From NCBI GenBank assembly GCA_035688265.1, contig DASSNE010000056.1, positions 1-64,000 of the forward strand: 64,000 bases of DNA. The letters run 5' to 3'. The position numbers were made by a program, and so were the translations under genes. Numbering within the stretch: the first letter of the stretch is position 1; each line of letters starts with the position of its first letter. Below the pieces are notes generated by a model. That model made no database searches, was not told the origin of the DNA, and saw only the letters and a list, made by a program, of their open reading frames with translations. Shown piece after piece: positions 63,247-64,000 of the stretch. Origin of the DNA: DASSBR01 sp035688265 (GTDB lineage Bacteria > Pseudomonadota > Gammaproteobacteria > Natronospirales > DASSBR01).

Positions 63247-64000
63247 ATGCTGAGCCAGACTTTCACCCTGTTCAAACTGAACCTGCGCAACGCATTCAGC
63301 CGGCCGGTTTTACCGCTGATCGTCATCATCGGCTTCTTTGCGGTGGTGCTGGTACTCGTATCGGTGCTCTCCATCGGCCAGGGCCTCGGCCAAACCTTCA
63401 GCCGCGCGAATGCGACGGATGTCGCAATGGTCATGTCGAACGGGGCATTCACCGAATCACGCAGCAATTTGACTGAAGATGCGGTGCACGCCATCGCGTC
63501 GAAACCGGGCGTCGCGCAAGGTGCCAACGGCCCGTTGGTGTCGCCGGAAGCCCTGACCACCGTGATCGTGCCCAAGCGCGGCAGCGGCATCGACAGCAAC
63601 GTCGTGCTGCGCGGCGTTACCGCTGACGCCTTCAAGGTGCACAACAAGGTTCGCATCATTGCGGGGCGCCGCTTCAAGACCGGCGTCAATGAAGTCATCG
63701 TCGGCAGGCAAGCCGTTAACGAGTACCAGAACCTGAATATCGGCGACACGGTACACATCGGCAAGGGCGACTGGAAGGTCGTCGGCATCTTCGCCGCCGG
63801 CGGCAACCTCCGCGAATCTGAAATCTGGGCGGACGCGCGCCGCGTGCAGGATGCGATGCACATGGGCAATTCCTACTCCGATGCATGGGTGCAACTGACC
63901 TCGCCGGCCGCGTTCAAGCAATTCAAGGCCAAGGTGGAGAAGGATCCGCGCCTGAACGTGCAGGCGAAAACAGAAAAGGACTATTACGACAATCTCGCCC
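63247..64000 (+). CDS. ABC transporter permease, FtsX/MacB-like, subunit 2 (runs off the window)
   Basis: First 251 codons of a second FtsX/MacB permease: TM1 ~22-45 (PVLPLIVIIGFFAVVLVLVSVLS), then the MacB-type periplasmic domain with GVTADAFKVHNKVRIIAGRRF, IVGRQAVNEY and GDTVHIGKGDWKVVGIFAAGG. The C-terminal helices lie beyond base 64000. With subunit 1 it probably forms a heterodimeric pair sharing one ATPase. Confidence 0.92.
   Translation, partial: MLSQTFTLFKLNLRNAFSRPVLPLIVIIGFFAVVLVLVSVLSIGQGLGQTFSRANATDVAMVMSNGAFTESRSNLTEDAVHAIASKPGVAQGANGPLVSPEALTTVIVPKRGSGIDSNVVLRGVTADAFKVHNKVRIIAGRRFKTGVNEVIVGRQAVNEYQNLNIGDTVHIGKGDWKVVGIFAAGGNLRESEIWADARRVQDAMHMGNSYSDAWVQLTSPAAFKQFKAKVEKDPRLNVQAKTEKDYYDNLA

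Overview
The window is about 64 kb of densely packed, GC-rich chromosome from a gammaproteobacterium. Several things point towards the Xanthomonadales/Lysobacterales side of the class: an sX13-like small RNA between polA and engB, two extragenic palindromes of the TAGGAGCGAC type, remnants of an aryl-polyene (xanthomonadin-like) locus, a pcm-like gene followed by a rhodanese, and a Pil-Chp cluster without pilK. This assignment is inference from gene content; no rRNA or tRNA gene was recognised.

Layout. 0.2-7.9 kb: S9 peptidase, then tamA-tamB (outer-membrane assembly). 7.9-9.5 kb (minus): a coupled esterase and HDAC-family deacetylase. 9.6-10.2 kb: a TumE-type toxin-antitoxin pair whose whole promoter lies inside a 20-bp-arm inverted repeat. 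10.3-13.3 kb: P1 peptidase, SDR and PP-loop ATPase in overlapping frames, then rnk. 13.3-20.9 kb: polysaccharide deacetylase and the lipid/export half of an aryl-polyene cluster (COG4648 membrane protein, glycosyltransferase-acyltransferase fusion, LolA-like, MMPL exporter, DUF3261, FabG), interrupted by mobile palindromes and lacking every ketosynthase, dehydratase and carrier protein. 21.0-22.6 kb: cupin and convergent AraC regulator, both preceded by the same 21-bp-spaced repeat. 22.6-27.8 kb: hydrolase, a RelE remnant, a nucleotidyltransferase pair, ppiC, dinB, acyltransferase 3 and a VOC protein.

28.5-34.5 kb: lptM-polA, the sRNA, engB, cytochrome c4, two DsbA paralogues and a methyltransferase whose expected start codon is AUA. 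35.1-46.6 kb: the twitching-motility chemosensory system (chpC, chpA, pilJ, pilI, pilH, pilG on minus; gshB and tonB on plus), arranged as in Pseudomonas but without pilK and chpB. 46.7-53.0 kb: GH92 mannosidase, LoiP-like lipoprotein protease, isoaspartyl peptidase, an Anbu proteasome-like protease coupled to pmbA. 53.2-57.4 kb: purE-purK, thiC, a VOC protein. 57.5-58.5 kb: pcm-like methyltransferase and rhodanese. 58.6 kb to the end: a short LytS-type kinase and LytTR regulator, three 21-bp-spaced repeats ahead of a promoter, and a MacAB-like exporter operon (adaptor, ATPase, two permeases, the last cut by the window edge).

The best candidates for new biology are the stripped aryl-polyene locus, the LytTR operator-exporter unit, the leaderless TumE promoter, the AraC/cupin repeats, the sRNA with three C-rich loops, and Anbu fused translationally to PmbA.
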